DNA of 33,704 nt, taken from positions 1 to 33,704 of the forward strand of contig NZ_JADEXD010000061.1 of assembly GCF_015207285.1 (NCBI RefSeq), given 5' to 3'. This document shows positions 1-9,603 of the stretch, one piece after another; positions within the stretch are counted from its first letter, which is position 1; the number at the start of each line of letters is the position of its first letter. Source of the stretch: Tychonema sp. LEGE 07203 (GTDB lineage: Bacteria > Cyanobacteriota > Cyanobacteriia > Cyanobacteriales > Microcoleaceae). The notes below the pieces were generated by a model, which saw only the letters and a program-made list of their open reading frames with translations, was not told the DNA's origin and did not search any database. Made by a program: the position numbers and the translations under genes.

Positions 1-77
1 GGGCATAGGGCGAGCGCGAAGCGGAGGGATGGGGCATACCTCACTTTTTGGAGCAAGGCTGTATTAGTTATTGTTAC

Positions 78-207
78 CAACCAATAACCAATAACCAATA
101 ACCAATAACCAATAACCAATAACCAATAACCAATAACCAATAACTAATGACTAATAACCAATAACTAATGACTAATGACTAATGACCAATAACTAATGAC
201 TAATGAC
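78..207. repeat. Heptad tandem array (CCAATAA / CTAATGA)
   Basis: Start-to-start 7-bp repeats. The left part is a run of CCAATAA units. The right part mixes CTAATGA, CTAATAA and CCAATAA. This is the short tandemly repeated repetitive (STRR) type known in filamentous cyanobacteria. The array ends about 30 bp before the ATG of the VOC-fold gene, so it occupies that gene's upstream region. Nothing coding was seen in positions 1-77. Confidence 0.95.
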
Positions 208-236
208 TTCTTCTATAACATTTGCAATTGACTATC

Positions 237-698
237 ATGCAAACTACAGAAAACACAGTCAAAATTGCCCTCGCGCCGGGAAATTTGCGCCGCGTTCACC
301 ATATCGCTTTAAATGTGCGAGATATGAAAGCTTCCCGCCACTTCTACGGTACTGTTCTCGGCTTGCACGAACTCGCAGGCGCAGAAATTCCGGCAAGTTT
401 AACAGAAATGGTAGCTGCCGGTAAAGTGGCTAATTTCATTACTCCAGACGGGACTGTAATTGATTTGTTTTGGCAGCCAGACTTGGAACCGCCAAACCCT
501 GACCCGGAGAAGGCTTTTACTCGCGCTAATCACTTGGCTTTTGATATCGAGCCGGATTTGTTCGATCGCGCGATCGAAGTGCTAAAATCTAATCAAATTG
601 CGATCGACAGCGGCCCCGTCACCCGCGCTACAGGACGCGGCATTTACTTTTACGATCCAGACGGATTTATCATCGAAATCCGCTGCGATCCCGTTTAA
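237..698 (+). CDS. VOC-family (glyoxalase/dioxygenase fold) protein
   Basis: Small soluble vicinal-oxygen-chelate protein of about 153 residues. It has two beta-alpha-beta-beta-beta halves: one starts at VHHIALNVRD with a His in the usual first metal position, the second has NHLAFDI with a His, and the C-terminus carries GFIIEIRC with the expected final Glu. The residues needed to bind a divalent metal therefore appear present. The substrate cannot be told from sequence; the family includes glyoxalases, extradiol dioxygenases and fosfomycin/bleomycin resistance proteins. I chose the ATG at 237. An in-frame TTG lies five codons upstream, and neither start has a convincing Shine-Dalgarno. The stop overlaps by 4 bp the stop of the convergent histidine kinase. 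Confidence 0.85.
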   Translation: MQTTENTVKIALAPGNLRRVHHIALNVRDMKASRHFYGTVLGLHELAGAEIPASLTEMVAAGKVANFITPDGTVIDLFWQPDLEPPNPDPEKAFTRANHLAFDIEPDLFDRAIEVLKSNQIAIDSGPVTRATGRGIYFYDPDGFIIEIRCDPV

Positions 699-3349
699 AC
701 AGGCGCTATTGGGCTTTCGGCGATCGGCTTTGCACGCTCTGCATTTACTAGATTTAGAGTTGTTTCACTTTCCTCTTTGCTAATAGGTTGCTTCGGCCAA
801 GTAAACCGAAAAATTGCTCCTTCACCTTCTGCAGACTCCAGCAAAATACTGCCACCTTGACCTTCGACAATTTTCTTTACCAGCGACAAACCAATGCCAG
901 TATTTTCAACTTTATCGCGAGCTTCCAAGGTCTGAAAAATCACAAAAACTTTATCGTGATATTCAGCAGCAATCCCCGGCCCGTCATCGGCTACTGAGAA
1001 TTCATAAAAATCATCTAACTCTTTAACCGATATATTTACATGACCGGATTCAGCTCGATTGTGCTTGATGGCGTTGCTAATTAAATTAGCAAAAACCTGC
1101 TGCAGCGCCAATTTTTCGGCGACAAAAGTTGGCATTCCCGGTTCAACTTTCACCTCAAATCCCGCCGGCGGTGCAAAGGAATCAATAATTTCTGCTAATA
1201 AATTCTCAACTTTTACGGTTTCTGAAGGTACTTGAATGCGCCCGACGCGGGAATATTGCAGCAGTCCCTCAATCAATCCTTCCATCCGGTGAACTCTGCC
1301 GCGCAGCAGGTTCATTTGGTGCAGAGTATCCTCTGTCATTGAGTCGCTGAGGTCTTCTTCTATCCAACTGCTGAGATTGGCGATCGCCCGGAGCGGCGCT
1401 TTCAAATCGTGAGAAACTACATAAGCAAACTGGTCTAATTCTTGATTCCGCTTTCTCAAAACATTCGTCGTTTTAGCCAGCGACTGCGCCATCCAACTCA
1501 ATTCTTGAGCGTGCAACCTGAGCGATTCCTCAGCTTGTTTGCGTTCCCTAATATCTTCTATCACACCCATCAAAAATTGACTGCCGTTTTGTTCTAGCAG
1601 CAGCGAAACTGTCAAGTTTGCCCACACCAACTCTCCGTCTTGGCGGAGGTAGCGCTTTTCCACATGATAATTTTCAATTTCTCCTGCTAACAATTGGCGC
1701 AAAAGTTCCAGTTCCTTTTCTAAATCTTCGGGCCAAGTAATGTCCTGAAATCTTTTTTGAATCAATTCTTGGCGGCTGTAGCCCAAAATTTCGCAAAGTT
1801 TTTGATTGACTAACACAAATTTGCCTTCTACAGTGGCTTGGGCCATGCCGACTGCTGCTTGTTCAAAAGTATGGCGAAACCGTTGGGCGCTTTCGGCTAA
1901 GGCAATTTCTGAGCGTTTGCGATCGCTAATATCGTTGCTTATTTCTAAAATAGCTGCGGGTGTGTCTTGCTCGTCGCGCTGCAAAGTCCAGCGGCTGGCC
2001 ACCGTTATTTTTGTGCCGTCTTGCTTGGTACGCATTAGTTCTCCTTGCCAAGAACCCTGTTCAAAAAGCACTTGTTGAATTTCCTCGAAAGGTTGCGTCC
2101 ATTCTGTTTGCAAAAGAGCGTGAATATTTTTTCCTATTGCTTCCGACTTCCGCCACCCGTAGAGCCACTTCGCCCCCAAATTCCAATAAAAAATCTCTCC
2201 GTTCAAGTCTAGTACCGCGATCGTATCGTTGGCCAAATCCAGCATTTGCGCTTGTTTGCGAAGAGTTTCCTCAGTTTGTTTCCTGCCTCTGACATCGCGG
2301 CAAATTGCAATAAACAATCGTTGATTTGCCAGACGCATTTCGCTGATGGCTAACTCCATCGGAAACTTGGTTCCGTCGCTGCGAATTCCAACTGTTTCTT
2401 GTTGGTAAGTCTTCAGTTTAGCATGGGGATTTAACACAAAATATTCTACTGAATAATCCCCAACGCTGCTGTGCGGCTGCGGTTGAGCTATCAGCTTGCG
2501 GAGGTTCGAGCCAATTGCGCGATCGGTCCTTCGACCAAAAATTTTTTCTGCTGCCGCATTAAAAGACTCAATATTTCCCCGTTCGTCCAAAGTTATAATC
2601 CCGTCAGCCGCATTATCTACCACAGCTTGAATGCGGGTTTTGCTTTCTTGCAAGCCAGCTTCCCGCTTCTTCAATTCCTGGTCTAAACTATCAAATAAAT
2701 ACCAGGAAGCCACGCCACCCAAACAGCCGACAAGCAAACCACCTACTTGCAGGTAATTAGTTAAATCTCTCAACTCCCGTATTTGTCGCTCTTGAACTTT
2801 CTGATAAGCTTCGTTTGCCCCAGCAAAGGCATCGATTTTTTCGCGCAGCTTACTCATCTTCAATTGGCCTTGAGCCAACACCTGAATTATTTCCGGAGAC
2901 GGCAATTTTGTTTCCGAACTTTCAAGCTTATTTAAAGTATTTTGCAACAGATTTATGTATTGTTCGGTACTTTTTTTTATTTCTTCAAATTCCTTAAATT
3001 CTGATTGATTTTCTCGCAGCATAAACTTGAGTTCAGCCAGCAGCGGAGGTACATTTTTTTGGGCTTCTAAGTATGGTTGTAAAAAATCGCGGCGCTTCGT
3101 CAACCCGTAACCCCGAATTCCGGTTTCTGCATCCACTACCGCTGTTAACAAGCGGTTAGTTTCCTGAAGTATTTCCTGATTAATATTTGCTCGCTTTCTG
3201 ATCTGTATGGCATTCTCCCGGAATCCTGAAATCGCTATCAGCGAAGTAAATAGACAAATCAGGGGGATAGCAACGATGACTGTTCCCCGCTGGCGAATTG
3301 GTCGGTTTGTCCAGATCGGTTGGACGAAGCGATCGAGCAAATACTTCAC
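695..3349 (-). CDS. CHASE3-PAS-PAS-PAS sensor histidine kinase
   Basis: Membrane histidine kinase of 884 residues. TM1 lies at about residues 23-42. A CHASE3-type extracytoplasmic helical domain follows (about 45-195, with the hallmark ETGIRGYGLT near 75-84), and TM2 lies at about 201-219. Three PAS/PAC units span about 237-357, 360-482 and 487-612; PAC ends read RDVRGRKQ, NDISDRKRSE and EDIRERKQAE. The HisKA segment contains VVSHDLKAPLR with the phospho-acceptor His at residue 647. The HATPase domain has an N box (NLISNAIKHN), a G1 box (DDGPGIA) and a G2 box (GIGLSLVKK). No receiver domain is fused and no response regulator is adjacent, so the partner is unknown. The HisKA subtype resembles phytochrome-type kinases. 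The signal sensed cannot be inferred. Confidence 0.95.
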   Translation of the reverse strand: MKYLLDRFVQPIWTNRPIRQRGTVIVAIPLICLFTSLIAISGFRENAIQIRKRANINQEILQETNRLLTAVVDAETGIRGYGLTKRRDFLQPYLEAQKNVPPLLAELKFMLRENQSEFKEFEEIKKSTEQYINLLQNTLNKLESSETKLPSPEIIQVLAQGQLKMSKLREKIDAFAGANEAYQKVQERQIRELRDLTNYLQVGGLLVGCLGGVASWYLFDSLDQELKKREAGLQESKTRIQAVVDNAADGIITLDERGNIESFNAAAEKIFGRRTDRAIGSNLRKLIAQPQPHSSVGDYSVEYFVLNPHAKLKTYQQETVGIRSDGTKFPMELAISEMRLANQRLFIAICRDVRGRKQTEETLRKQAQMLDLANDTIAVLDLNGEIFYWNLGAKWLYGWRKSEAIGKNIHALLQTEWTQPFEEIQQVLFEQGSWQGELMRTKQDGTKITVASRWTLQRDEQDTPAAILEISNDISDRKRSEIALAESAQRFRHTFEQAAVGMAQATVEGKFVLVNQKLCEILGYSRQELIQKRFQDITWPEDLEKELELLRQLLAGEIENYHVEKRYLRQDGELVWANLTVSLLLEQNGSQFLMGVIEDIRERKQAEESLRLHAQELSWMAQSLAKTTNVLRKRNQELDQFAYVVSHDLKAPLRAIANLSSWIEEDLSDSMTEDTLHQMNLLRGRVHRMEGLIEGLLQYSRVGRIQVPSETVKVENLLAEIIDSFAPPAGFEVKVEPGMPTFVAEKLALQQVFANLISNAIKHNRAESGHVNISVKELDDFYEFSVADDGPGIAAEYHDKVFVIFQTLEARDKVENTGIGLSLVKKIVEGQGGSILLESAEGEGAIFRFTWPKQPISKEESETTLNLVNAERAKPIAESPIAPV

Positions 3350-3477
3350 GGATCTTGAAGGAGAAAGTTTGCTGGCAGTATATCGCTTTTTGGCAATTTA
3401 TGCTATGGATTAAGTTTTTTTGGTTGGGCGATCGCCCGGGCGCAACCGTGGAAACTAGATTAGGCCCGCGGCAATTG

Positions 3478-3753
3478 CTACCTGCCCAGAGTCACAACAG
3501 ATTTTTTAGCCGGCTTTTTAAATGGAGGCAAAGAGAAGGCAAGAGGTTTTTTCGGCAGCAAGATTGCGGGCGAAGCAGAAATATTTGTTTGTACTTTAGC
3601 TTCGTTTTCGCTTTCGGCTTTTGCTGTCAAACTAGAGTCTGTTTTGCAAGGGTTCTCAACTGTTGGGACTACGGTAGTCCACCTGCCTGTAGCGGGATCG
3701 CGATGACAAGTGAAAGGATTTGTTTTTAGCGGTTGACTGCAAGGTTTAATCAT
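3478..3753 (-). CDS. Small hypothetical protein, 91 aa
   Basis: No function recognised. The longest reading begins at 3804, but the ATG at 3753 has a strong Shine-Dalgarno (AAAGGAG, nine bases before the ATG), so I set the start there. The N-terminal third (PCSQPLKTNPFT, then HRDPATGRWTTV) looks like a folded, conserved segment. The rest is rich in Ala, Ser, Lys and Pro and is probably disordered, ending in a basic Lys/Pro tail. There is no signal peptide or membrane segment. It stands alone upstream of the CHASE3 kinase with 128 bp between them, so shared transcription is possible. The ribosome binding site and the biased composition are the main arguments that it is real. Confidence 0.6.
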   Translation of the reverse strand: MIKPCSQPLKTNPFTCHRDPATGRWTTVVPTVENPCKTDSSLTAKAESENEAKVQTNISASPAILLPKKPLAFSLPPFKKPAKKSVVTLGR

Positions 3754-4284
3754 GTAGATGCACTCCTTTGATTCTGAAAACTTGCGCGCTGTCGAAGGCG
3801 GCATTGCTATGAAGCTAATAGAGGCAGCAGTTTAAAGGCGATCGGGAGGCGGGAAAAGGGGCAGATTGTGTTTCTGCGTCCTTAGACTTTTGATAATTCC
3901 TGATTTCCTGTTAACTTTTGCCTTTTACTGGTTAGCGACCATAGCATTACTTTTACCAAATTGTCTTTATACAAGCAATCCCCCACTTCCCTTAATCAGG
4001 TTGAGGTGCGACTTTTTGGATGCAGGCAGGCGATCGGTCCTGCTTGAGACAGAAGTTTAAGATAATATTAGGTATTCTAGGCCGATCAAAAATATTATTG
4101 TGTGATGAGTAACAGAGGTCGATCGCGATCGGTGTCACACTTAAAAAGAGAATAGGTAATTGGGAACAGGCAACCCGTAATTGGGAATAGGCAATAGGGA
4201 ATAGAGAATCGGTCATCGGGCATCGGGAATCGGTAATTATTCTCTCTTGCATCTGATATCAATTCCGGTTGCACTCCTCATGAT

Positions 4285-4326
4285 GTTAACTGTTAACAGT
4301 CAACAGTTAACAGTCAACAGTCAACG
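4285..4326. repeat. Heptad array (TTAACAG / TCAACAG)
   Basis: About six 7-bp units alternating TTAACAG and TCAACAG. It belongs to the same STRR family as the arrays at 20.3, 22.3 and 27.7 kb. Confidence 0.9.
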
Positions 4327-4397
4327 CCTGAATTTACTATTCCGATGAAGAGAGGATTTGATATGATATCATTTCCGGCTATCGGTATTGTTCAAAC

Positions 4398-4469
4398 TCT
4401 CAACAGCCAACAGCCAAGAGTCAACAGCCAACAGCCAACAGTCAACAGCCAACAGCCAACAGCCAACAA
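4398..4469. repeat. Heptad array (CAACAGC / CAACAGT)
   Basis: About ten 7-bp units, mostly CAACAGC with some CAACAGT and one CAAGAGT. It lies immediately downstream of the PAS-GAF kinase, which is transcribed towards it. Confidence 0.9.
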
Positions 4470-4511
4470 AAGTGCAAGCGGCATTGATATTACCGAACGT
4501 CTTCCTTGCTT

Positions 4512-6584
4512 CTAACTAATATCAACTTTTGCCTTTAATTTAACAGTAAAAGTAGAGCCAACACCCAACTGACTCTCAATAGTGACATCGCCGCCCATCA
4601 TCTGACAAAACAAGCGGCTAATCGTCAATCCCAAACCGGTGCCGCCGTACTTGCGAGTAGTCGAAGCATCGCCCTGCACAAAAGGTTGAAACAAACTCTG
4701 CTGCTGCCCGGCAGACATTCCAATCCCAGTATCAGATACCTGCAAATAAACCCAATCGCTGCCGCCTGCTGGTTCCCTAGTCGCACTCAGCAGCACTGTT
4801 CCACCTTCGGTAAACTTCAAGGCATTCGAGAGCAAATTGAACAGAATTTGCCGGACTTTAGTTAAATCTGCATACATCACTCCCAAATTTGGAGAGTAAG
4901 AAACTTGCAATTGATTGTGATTTTTTTCGGCCAAAGGGTGCAAAGTTGCAACGACTTCTTCGATTAAATTACCGATATCAAATTTTTCTAAGTAAAGCTC
5001 CATTCGACCGGCTTCTATTTTAGAAAGGTCGAGAATATCGTTAATTAAAGTCAGCAAGTGTTTGCCTGCGTTGCGAATTTTTTGGGTATCGGGAATGATG
5101 TTTTTTAGTCCCGATTCGAGTGCTTCTTCTTGTAGCATTTCGCTGTAACCGATAATGGCGTTGAGTGGAGTCCGCAGTTCGTGGCTCATATTGGCTAAAA
5201 AAGTGCTTTTAGCTCTGGAAGCTGCTTCAGCTTTGTGCAAGGCTTCTTGCAAAGCTATTTCGGCTCTTTTGCGCTCGGCAATTTCGATGCGGAGCAGTTT
5301 GTTGGCGGCGGTGAGTTGAGCGGTGCGCCGATCGACTGTCATTTCTAGCTGAGCTTTGGCTTTGGAAAGTGCTTCCTGAGCGCGCTGGCGTTCAAATCCT
5401 TCGATCGCCAGCGCGACCAAATTTGCCAAAGAATCGGCGAAGGTGCGTTCCTCCAGAGCCCACTGGCGGGGCGCGCCGATATGTTCCAAAGAGAGGATGC
5501 CCACGATCTGGCCGCCGAGCCTAATTGCTACATTTAAGATCGATGAATTTGGTTTGCTCTTATTCGGCAGCACGGCGGAGTGTTCGGCTACCGAAGATGA
5601 GCCGCACAAATTTGTTTCAACATCATCTAATGATGAAAGTTCTAAATCGCTGGCGGCCGATATAGACTGGCGGCTCAAATGATTCTCGCTGGCGCGATCG
5701 TACAAGTCGAGACAAACTAATCTGAGGCTGGGGATTTTTTGCTTGAAATGATTCACCTTAGCTGCGTGTTGCGCCCCGGCCGGCGTTTCTGTCTCGATTG
5801 CTTCTGTTTGGTTCTGGGCGATCGTTCTGCGGGTAAAATTTAGCTGGGGTTCGATCGAGCAGCCGCTGCCAAATCTGAGATGGTTGTAAAGCCAGACGCT
5901 GACTTTTTCCACTTCCAAAGTGCGGGCTGCCGCCTCGGTAATTTCGCGAATTCCCACATTCAGCGCACCGCTGTTGAAAGTCCTCTGCCGGCCCAGCCGC
6001 AACAAAGCCAGACTCTGGCGGCGGAGTCGCTTTTCGCTTTCTTGGAGGGTTTGTTCTGCTTGCTTGCGGTGCGTCATGTCGTACAAGACGCACAATGCTG
6101 TCTGTTCACCCTTAAACAGCAGGGATTCAACCGAGATCGTCGCCCAGAAGGGAGTACCGTCTGACTTTTTGCACTGGAGTTCGTAGTTTTGCAGGTATCC
6201 GTCTTTGGCGAGGAGCTCGAGTACGTGGGGGCGATCGTCCGGGTTGAAGTAAAAGTCTGGGGTGCTGCAGCCGATCAATTGTGCTAGGGGTATGTTGAGG
6301 AGAGAAGCCAATTGAGAGTTCGCATACATGATTCGGCCGTCACAGAGGCGAGAAACCAATACCGGAACGGGAGTTGCTGAGGCGATCGCCCGAAACTGCT
6401 CTTCGCTCGATCGCATTGCCACATCAGCTTGAGAGAGCAAGTGAGCTTCCATCGCATCCGAATGTTCGGCGGTGCTCTCCAGCAAAATTTCTAGGTCAGC
6501 TTTTTCGCGCTTCAAGTTTTCAAGTTCCGCACTCAGCCGCTGAACGTCCAAAAGTAGCTGTTCTCTCGATGGTTCTTCCTGCAT
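4512..6584 (-). CDS. PAS-GAF sensor histidine kinase (cytoplasmic)
   Basis: Soluble histidine kinase of 690 residues with no membrane segment. An N-terminal coiled coil (about 1-55) leads into a PAS/PAC unit (about 62-178, ending YDMTHRKQAEQ). A GAF domain follows (about 195-405). Its final strand and helix (VAIRLGGQIVGILSLEHIG, then RQWALEERTFADSLANL) are well preserved, while the middle, about residues 290-345, is Ser/Asn-rich and degenerate compared with related GAF domains. A second coiled coil (405-455) precedes HisKA, NMSHELRTPLNAIIGYSEML, with the acceptor His at residue 468. The HATPase has NLLSNALKFTEGG, DTGIGM and GGTGLGLTISR. There is no receiver domain. A STAS-type regulator lies 147 bp upstream on the same strand and may be co-transcribed. 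Confidence 0.95.
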   Translation of the reverse strand: MQEEPSREQLLLDVQRLSAELENLKREKADLEILLESTAEHSDAMEAHLLSQADVAMRSSEEQFRAIASATPVPVLVSRLCDGRIMYANSQLASLLNIPLAQLIGCSTPDFYFNPDDRPHVLELLAKDGYLQNYELQCKKSDGTPFWATISVESLLFKGEQTALCVLYDMTHRKQAEQTLQESEKRLRRQSLALLRLGRQRTFNSGALNVGIREITEAAARTLEVEKVSVWLYNHLRFGSGCSIEPQLNFTRRTIAQNQTEAIETETPAGAQHAAKVNHFKQKIPSLRLVCLDLYDRASENHLSRQSISAASDLELSSLDDVETNLCGSSSVAEHSAVLPNKSKPNSSILNVAIRLGGQIVGILSLEHIGAPRQWALEERTFADSLANLVALAIEGFERQRAQEALSKAKAQLEMTVDRRTAQLTAANKLLRIEIAERKRAEIALQEALHKAEAASRAKSTFLANMSHELRTPLNAIIGYSEMLQEEALESGLKNIIPDTQKIRNAGKHLLTLINDILDLSKIEAGRMELYLEKFDIGNLIEEVVATLHPLAEKNHNQLQVSYSPNLGVMYADLTKVRQILFNLLSNALKFTEGGTVLLSATREPAGGSDWVYLQVSDTGIGMSAGQQQSLFQPFVQGDASTTRKYGGTGLGLTISRLFCQMMGGDVTIESQLGVGSTFTVKLKAKVDIS

Positions 6585-6731
6585 AACAATTGACAGTTGG
6601 TATTTTTAGTTGGTTCGGAAGTTTTTTAAGGTTCGGTGCTAAGTTAACTATGACTTATTCTGATTCACTTGAGTCCCCCCTATCCGGGTTCTCGGACTTG
6701 GCACCGGACTCACCTCGAGCTTTTCCATTAA

Positions 6732-7076
6732 TTATTCCAATTCTAAATGCACCGCAGGCATCAGCCGCTGCAAGTTCTTCAGGGATTTTCCCTGCCAGGG
6801 TATCTGTTTAGAGCCTTTTATGGCGATTTGAATATTTTTTTGCTGGCGCACTTTGATGACAAATTTTGAGAGTATGTTAATTCCGGAACTATTTAAGAAT
6901 TCTAGCTTTCGCAAGTCTAAAGTAATCGTGTTTGGACAGGAGTCTGCAACGAAGTTGAGCAGTTCGACGATCGGCGCGTATTCTTGAGCCAGACTGAGCC
7001 GGAACGAGCCGCAGCAGGTGACTGTTTGGGTAGCGCGATCGTACAGAATGGTATAATCTTTGGTCTGAATCTCCAT
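6732..7076 (-). CDS. STAS-like regulator (slr1659-type)
   Basis: A 114-residue single-domain protein resembling anti-sigma-factor antagonists and the cyanobacterial slr1659 group. Two short N-terminal strands (YTILYDRATQTVTCCGSF) are followed by a helix and the core strand TITLDLRKLEFLNSSGIN. The DLRKLEFLNSSG motif matches the STAS loop where SpoIIAA-like proteins are phosphorylated on Ser; here the SS pair sits at about residues 63-64. Family members usually act by switching partners with a kinase or ATPase. The gene precedes the PAS-GAF kinase on the same strand by 147 bp, so a phospho-relay link is a reasonable inference but not shown. No clear ribosome binding site is visible. Confidence 0.8.
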   Translation of the reverse strand: MEIQTKDYTILYDRATQTVTCCGSFRLSLAQEYAPIVELLNFVADSCPNTITLDLRKLEFLNSSGINILSKFVIKVRQQKNIQIAIKGSKQIPWQGKSLKNLQRLMPAVHLELE

Positions 7077-7422
7077 ACTTTTGTTCAGTTGCCCGTTGTG
7101 AACGGTAAATAAGCTGCGACTGCGGTAGCTAGGTACCAGCGCGTCGAGCAGGAGCGATCGAATTTATGCCGAAAGCCTGTTGCCCAATGCTTTTTTTCGT
7201 GCAAGCTGCACTGCATCTACTGCCAACTCTATCATTCTCCCAGGGCATTTATGAGTGATTTTGCGATCGCTGGCGTTGCAAGTTGTGGGAGTATGCGAGA
7301 CCAGCTTTTGCTGAAGTTCCGAGTTATCAATTCAGTTTGTTTTTTCGGTTTGCTATTGACAAAATTGCCAAATTGTGAGAATAATTTCACATCTAGCACC
7401 GCAGTGAGTTGGAGAATATTTA
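7077..7422. other. Divergent intergenic region, STAS gene / cynS
   Basis: About 345 bp between divergent genes. The cynS promoter candidate is listed separately. Near the STAS side is a short inverted repeat, GTTCA...TGAAC (about 7083-7103). No gene was supported; the two open frames at 7232-7436 lack ribosome binding sites and overlap the promoter candidate. Confidence 0.5.
7356..7385 (+). promoter_or_regulatory. Sigma-70-type promoter candidate for cynS
   Basis: TTGACA at 7356-7361 and AATAAT at 7380-7385, spaced by 18 bp, lie 37 bp before the cynS ATG. I found no GTA-N8-TAC NtcA site in this region, unlike the ntcB upstream region. Confidence 0.45.
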
Positions 7423-7866
7423 ATGGCAATTTCTGAAATTACAGAAAAGCTTTTGGCTGCTAAAAAAGCTAAAGGAATTAGTTTGGCTCAATTGGAAAAA
7501 ATTTTGGGTCGCGACGAAGTTTGGATTGCTGCGGTTATTTACCGTCAAGCTACGGCATCGGTAGAGGAAGCAGAGAAAATTGTCTCGGCATTGGGACTCG
7601 AAAGCGAGATGGCTGCGGTGCTGAGCGAACCTCCGTTAAAAGGATCTTTGGATGGTGCCGTTCCGGTAGACCCGCTAATTTATCGCTTCTATGAAATCAT
7701 GCAGGTGTACGGAATGCCGCTCAAAGCGGTAATCCACGAAAAATTTGGTGACGGGATTATGAGCGCGATCGACTTTACTTTAGATGTGGAGAAAGAAGCA
7801 GATCCAAAAGGCGATCGAGTAAAAATAATTATGTCAGGAAAATTTTTGCCCTACAAGAAATGGTAA
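7423..7866 (+). CDS. cynS: Cyanate hydratase (cyanase)
   Basis: Converts cyanate plus bicarbonate to carbamate and CO2, the carbamate then releasing ammonia. It detoxifies cyanate and supplies nitrogen and carbon. The 147 residues span the full family architecture: an N-terminal helical, HTH-like domain (about 1-75) and a C-terminal catalytic domain. Active-site residues are present as Arg88 and Glu91 (in IYRFYEIMQ) and Ser114 (GIMSAIDF), which correspond to Arg96, Glu99 and Ser122 of the E. coli enzyme with a constant offset of eight. The C-terminus [10 protein letters not shown] is typical. It stands alone: no cynABD transporter genes are adjacent, unlike some unicellular cyanobacteria where cynS follows the transporter. 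Confidence 0.98.
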   Translation: MAISEITEKLLAAKKAKGISLAQLEKILGRDEVWIAAVIYRQATASVEEAEKIVSALGLESEMAAVLSEPPLKGSLDGAVPVDPLIYRFYEIMQVYGMPLKAVIHEKFGDGIMSAIDFTLDVEKEADPKGDRVKIIMSGKFLPYKKW

Positions 7867-8211
7867 GCCGTTCCCGGTTTGCTCCTAACAAAAATTAACA
7901 ATTAAGAATTTGGTCGCAGGGCTGACGACTAATGACCGTGCCTCAAAAGTGCTAACTTAGAAATAGAGAGCGCGAAGCTTGACAGGTAAAAAATTGAGAC
8001 TAGCCCCTGACTTAACTCGTGTATATCCCCAAGTTTTAGACGAAGGTTGAACCTCCAAAATTTATTTGTGGAGTCAATCTAAAATCTAAAATCTAAAATC
8101 GATAGACTGGCTTGGGTGTTCGATACGGAAATTTTTCTAGGGCAAAGATATCGATAACTTCCCCAGTCAAAACAAGCAACCGCAACCGCAACCCTAAAGT
8201 AAGAGGCAAAT
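7867..8211. other. Intergenic region cynS-clpX with short repeats
   Basis: About 345 bp. It carries an 8-bp tandem repeat, AATCTAAA, three to four copies at about 8077-8100. No gene is supported: the minus-strand open frame over 8079-8276 runs through the clpX start. Confidence 0.6.
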
Positions 8212-9597
8212 ATGTCAAAGTATGACTCCAATCTCAGATGCTCCTTTTGCGGCAAGTCGCAGGAGTACGTCCGCAAGTTAATAGCTGGGCCCGGCGTTTA
8301 CATTTGCGATGAATGCGTGGAATTGTGCAATGAAATTTTAGAGGAGGAATTTTTTGACTCCAGCAAAACAACACTTGGTCAACAGATTCCCCAGTCAGAG
8401 GTGCGAGAGTCTCAGGGACAAGGAACGAAACGCCCGGGTCGATCGAACAAACCTTCTAAAATAACTTTAGCTCAAATTCCCAAACCCACTGACATCAAAC
8501 AACATTTAGACAACCACGTCATCGGGCAGCATTCAGCCAAAAAAGTCCTTTCTGTAGCAGTTTACAACCATTACAAGCGGTTGAGCGCCGACCAAGCCAA
8601 AGACAGCGCCAAATCTTCCCCTGACAGCGATGTCGAACTGCAAAAATCCAACATCATGCTAGTCGGGCCCACAGGTTGCGGCAAAACTTTGTTAGCGCAA
8701 AGTTTGGCGCAAATGCTCGAAGTGCCGTTTGCAGTAGCCGACGCGACAACCCTAACAGAAGCTGGATATGTCGGCGACGATGTAGAAAATATCTTGCTGC
8801 GGCTGTTGCAAATGTCGGATTTTGATGTCGAATCGGCGCAGCGCGGGATTATTTATATTGATGAAATTGACAAAATTGCTCGCAAAAGCGAAAACACTTC
8901 GATTACCAGAGATGTATCGGGAGAAGGAGTGCAGCAAGCGCTGCTAAAAATGTTGGAAGGAACGGTGGTTAACGTGCCCCCGCAAGGCGGCCGCAAACAT
9001 CCTTACCAAGATTTTATTCAAGTTGACACGAGCAAGATTCTATTTATTTGTGGCGGTGCTTTTGTCGGCTTGGAAAAAATAGTTGAACAGCGTTTGGGTA
9101 AAAAATCCTTGGGCTTTATTCAGCCAACAGAAAGCGACAGCAATTTGAGTTTGCCGGCGAAGGACAAGCGGGCGGCTGATATTTTGCAGCAGGTACAGCC
9201 CGACGATTTAGTTAAGTTTGGTTTGATTCCTGAATTTGTCGGGCGGATTCCGGTGGTGACGGTGATTTCGCCGCTGGATGAAGCAGCGTTGATACAGATA
9301 TTGACCGAGCCCCGGAATGCGCTGGTGAAGCAGTATCAAAAGCTGTTGAAGATGGACAGTGTGGAGTTGGAATTTGAGCCGGATGCGCTGCGGGCGATCG
9401 CCCAGGAGGCCTACCGCCGCAAAACCGGCGCGAGAGCTCTCCGCAGCATTTTAGAGGAGTTAATGCTGGATGTGATGTACGAGTTGCCTTCTCGCAAGGA
9501 TGTTGCTAACTGTACGATTACCAAGGAAATGGTCGAGAAGCGATCGACTGCGGAATTGCTGTGGCATCCCGCATGGCGGAAGCACGAAACAGCTTAA
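8212..9597 (+). CDS. clpX: ATP-dependent Clp protease ATP-binding subunit ClpX
   Basis: AAA+ unfoldase that feeds substrates to ClpP; 461 residues, full length. The N-terminal zinc-binding domain has Cys10, Cys13, Cys32 and Cys35. The Walker A motif GPTGCGKT is at 152-159 and Walker B IIYIDEID at 213-220. The pore loop GYVG is at 185-188 and the RKH pore loop at 261-263. The ClpP-docking tripeptide is LGF (300-302), and the sensor 2 motif GARALR is at 406-411. The linker at about 52-85, between the zinc domain and the AAA+ core, is long, as in other cyanobacteria. A purine-rich AAGAGG precedes the ATG. clpP and tig, commonly found just upstream in cyanobacteria, are absent here. A hairpin terminator follows directly. 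Confidence 0.99.
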   Translation: MSKYDSNLRCSFCGKSQEYVRKLIAGPGVYICDECVELCNEILEEEFFDSSKTTLGQQIPQSEVRESQGQGTKRPGRSNKPSKITLAQIPKPTDIKQHLDNHVIGQHSAKKVLSVAVYNHYKRLSADQAKDSAKSSPDSDVELQKSNIMLVGPTGCGKTLLAQSLAQMLEVPFAVADATTLTEAGYVGDDVENILLRLLQMSDFDVESAQRGIIYIDEIDKIARKSENTSITRDVSGEGVQQALLKMLEGTVVNVPPQGGRKHPYQDFIQVDTSKILFICGGAFVGLEKIVEQRLGKKSLGFIQPTESDSNLSLPAKDKRAADILQQVQPDDLVKFGLIPEFVGRIPVVTVISPLDEAALIQILTEPRNALVKQYQKLLKMDSVELEFEPDALRAIAQEAYRRKTGARALRSILEELMLDVMYELPSRKDVANCTITKEMVEKRSTAELLWHPAWRKHETA

Positions 9598-9603
9598 TTT
9601 ATG

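Larger units (their letters stand above)
3754..4511. other. Gene-free intergenic stretch with degenerate repeats
   Basis: About 760 bp without a supportable gene. It holds degenerate 7-bp repeats of the GGGAATAGGCAATA type at about 4150-4235, and two CAACAGT/CAACAGC arrays listed separately. Open frames here (for example 3992-4252 on the minus strand) are translations of repeat sequence and have no ribosome binding site. Confidence 0.7.

Noticed and set aside
3992-4252. 86-aa minus-strand open frame
   Set aside because: Its N-terminal half translates degenerate GGGAATAGGCAATA-type repeats; no ribosome binding site.
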